From positions 1 to 5,904 of the forward strand of contig CALHGI010000594.1 of the NCBI GenBank assembly GCA_938029995.1: a DNA stretch of 5,904 nt, read 5' to 3'. A program made the translations under genes and the position numbers. The notes beneath the pieces are model-generated. The model was given only the letters and a program-made list of their open reading frames with translations. It ran no database searches and was not told the origin of the DNA. The stretch is from an uncultured cyanobacterium. GTDB lineage: Bacteria; Cyanobacteriota; Cyanobacteriia; Phormidesmidales; Phormidesmidaceae. Below are positions 5,030-5,904 of this stretch, piece after piece (position 1 is the first letter of the stretch; the number at the start of each line of letters is the position of its first letter).

Positions 5030-5061
5030 AGCCTTGACAGGCTGCGGGCTTTTTGTTTTTT
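5024..5061 (+). terminator. Intrinsic terminator of attenuator 2
   Basis: GCCCGGAGCC (5024-5033) pairs with GGCTGCGGGC (5040-5049) around the loop TTGACA, with a single G-G mismatch. The T-run TTTTTGTTTTTT (5050-5061) follows. It ends only 22 bases before the DAHP synthase ATG, so any transcript starting upstream must read through it to express the enzyme. The loop TTGACA is also a perfect -35 hexamer, but only TTTTTA lies 17 bases on, a poor -10. Confidence 0.88.
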
Positions 5062-5083
5062 AGCTGTTTATTTTTTTATCACC

Positions 5084-5904
5084 ATGAAGGATGCCAAACT
5101 TGTTGCCAAAGCCCATGCTAATCACACCAGTGAAATTGCCATTACCCCCAATGTGACCGTTGGGGGCAAACAGCTATTTATCGTTGGTGGCCCCTGCTCC
5201 ATTGAAAGCATGGCCCAGATGGAAGCCATTGCCCAGGCCCATTTGCCCATCCAGGGATTGCGCGGTGGGATCTACAAACCTCGCACGTCGCCCTATGCGT
5301 TCCAAGGATTAGGGGATGTGGGGTTGGATATCCTCTCGGCCATGCGGCAGCGTTATGGGTTGCCGGTGGTGACAGAGGTGATGGCCATCCATCAAATTGA
5401 AAAGCTGCTGCCCCATGCCGATGTACTACAGGTGGGTAGTCGCAATATGCAAAATTTTGATTTGCTCAAGGCCCTGGGGGAAATTGACAAGCCCGTATTG
5501 CTCAAGCGCGGTTTGGCTGCAACGGTGACCGAGTTTGTTATGGCGGCAGAATATATTGCTAGCCATGGTAATACGAATATTATTCTGTGTGAGCGGGGTA
5601 TTCGTAGCTTCGATAGTTATACCCGTAATGTGCTCGATCTGGGGGCGGTGGTGGCCCTCAAGCAAATTACCCATTTACCTGTGGTGGTGGATCCTAGCCA
5701 TGCTACGGGTAAGCGAGAATTGGTCGCTGGGTTGGCTCGGGGTGCGATCGCATGCGGTGCTGACGGTTTGATGATTGAATGCCATCCAGAACCTGAGCAG
5801 TCTGTGAGTGATGCCAGGCAGACCATTAGCCTAGACGCCATGGCTGAATTGGTGAATAGTTTGGTCCCCATTGCCCAGGCGGTTGATCGGTCTATCCGTC
5901 GACC
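5084..5904 (+). CDS. aroF: 3-deoxy-7-phosphoheptulonate (DAHP) synthase, type I-beta, 3' end beyond window
   Basis: Condenses phosphoenolpyruvate with erythrose 4-phosphate to DAHP, the first step of the shikimate pathway to Phe, Tyr and Trp. The window holds 273 codons and runs open to its end; full members of this compact type are only slightly longer. Visible motifs are GGPCSIES (35-42, metal ligand Cys38), GGIYKPRTSPYAFQGLG (61-77), GSRNMQNF (118-125), LLKRG (139-143), ILCERGIR (167-174), VVDPSHATG (201-209, His206), IECHPEPE (231-238, Glu232) and SDARQ (242-246, Asp243). The spacings His-Glu 26 and Glu-Asp 11 match the metal site of the Thermotoga enzyme as I recall it. The ATG at 5084 begins about 34 residues before the GGPCS motif. 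This leaves no room for the N-terminal ferredoxin-like regulatory domain found in Thermotoga, nor a fused chorismate mutase. No Shine-Dalgarno; a T-run and ATCACC precede the start. It has two attenuators upstream and a HIP1 site at 5744-5751. Confidence 0.95.
   Translation, partial: MKDAKLVAKAHANHTSEIAITPNVTVGGKQLFIVGGPCSIESMAQMEAIAQAHLPIQGLRGGIYKPRTSPYAFQGLGDVGLDILSAMRQRYGLPVVTEVMAIHQIEKLLPHADVLQVGSRNMQNFDLLKALGEIDKPVLLKRGLAATVTEFVMAAEYIASHGNTNIILCERGIRSFDSYTRNVLDLGAVVALKQITHLPVVVDPSHATGKRELVAGLARGAIACGADGLMIECHPEPEQSVSDARQTISLDAMAELVNSLVPIAQAVDRSIRR
5744..5751. repeat. HIP1 octamer GCGATCGC
   Basis: Third copy, inside the DAHP synthase gene. Confidence 0.8.

Noticed and set aside
5034..5062. 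Promoter from TTGACA in the terminator loop
   Set aside because: The hexamer is perfect, but the sequence 17 bases downstream is TTTTTA, a poor -10, and the terminator fully explains this stretch.

Overview
The window looks like a chromosomal segment of a cyanobacterium. The octamer GCGATCGC (HIP1, over-represented in many cyanobacterial genomes) occurs three times (140-147, 1662-1669, 5744-5751), base composition is moderate, most starts lack a Shine-Dalgarno sequence, and the protein families fit (PEP-CTERM protein, cyanobacterial-style PfkA, HugZ-like flavin/haem-fold protein). The genus cannot be fixed from the sequence. I see no tRNA, rRNA, CRISPR array, insertion sequence or phage gene.

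Layout. A PEP-CTERM exported protein lies on the minus strand (85-849). A 529-base divergent intergenic region carries candidate promoters for both flanking genes and several inverted repeats. ATP-dependent 6-phosphofructokinase pfkA follows on the plus strand (1379-2524). The next non-coding stretch (2525-2956) holds a perfect 32-bp palindrome and a possible operator. A TetR-type repressor (2957-3577) then meets a HugZ/PNPOx-like protein (3574-4065, minus strand) tail to tail, with overlapping stop codons. RidA (4286-4675) comes next. A structured leader (4699-5083) precedes a 3-deoxy-7-phosphoheptulonate (DAHP) synthase gene (5084 to beyond the window end).

The most interesting part is 4699-5083. 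It reads as two ribosome-mediated transcription attenuators in series, upstream of the first enzyme of aromatic amino acid synthesis. The first unit encodes a 16-residue peptide with six consecutive aromatic codons (F-F-Y-F-W-F). It is followed by an 11-bp antiterminator-type stem that overlaps the 5' arm of a 10-bp intrinsic terminator. The second unit encodes a 20-residue peptide with one Trp and four Phe codons. It is followed by a 10-bp antiterminator-type stem that shares six bases with the 5' arm of another intrinsic terminator. The DAHP synthase start lies only 22 bases after that last T-run. The enzyme has no N-terminal regulatory domain, so control of supply by aromatic amino acids may have moved from protein allostery to the mRNA leader. 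The peptides, stems and terminators can be read directly in the sequence; the regulatory logic is inferred from the classical trp/phe attenuation model.

The other genes are ordinary housekeeping or accessory genes with no clear joint pathway. PfkA is glycolytic and RidA detoxifies reactive enamines. The TetR and HugZ-like pair is a common kind of regulator/oxidoreductase neighbourhood, but no direct link is shown.
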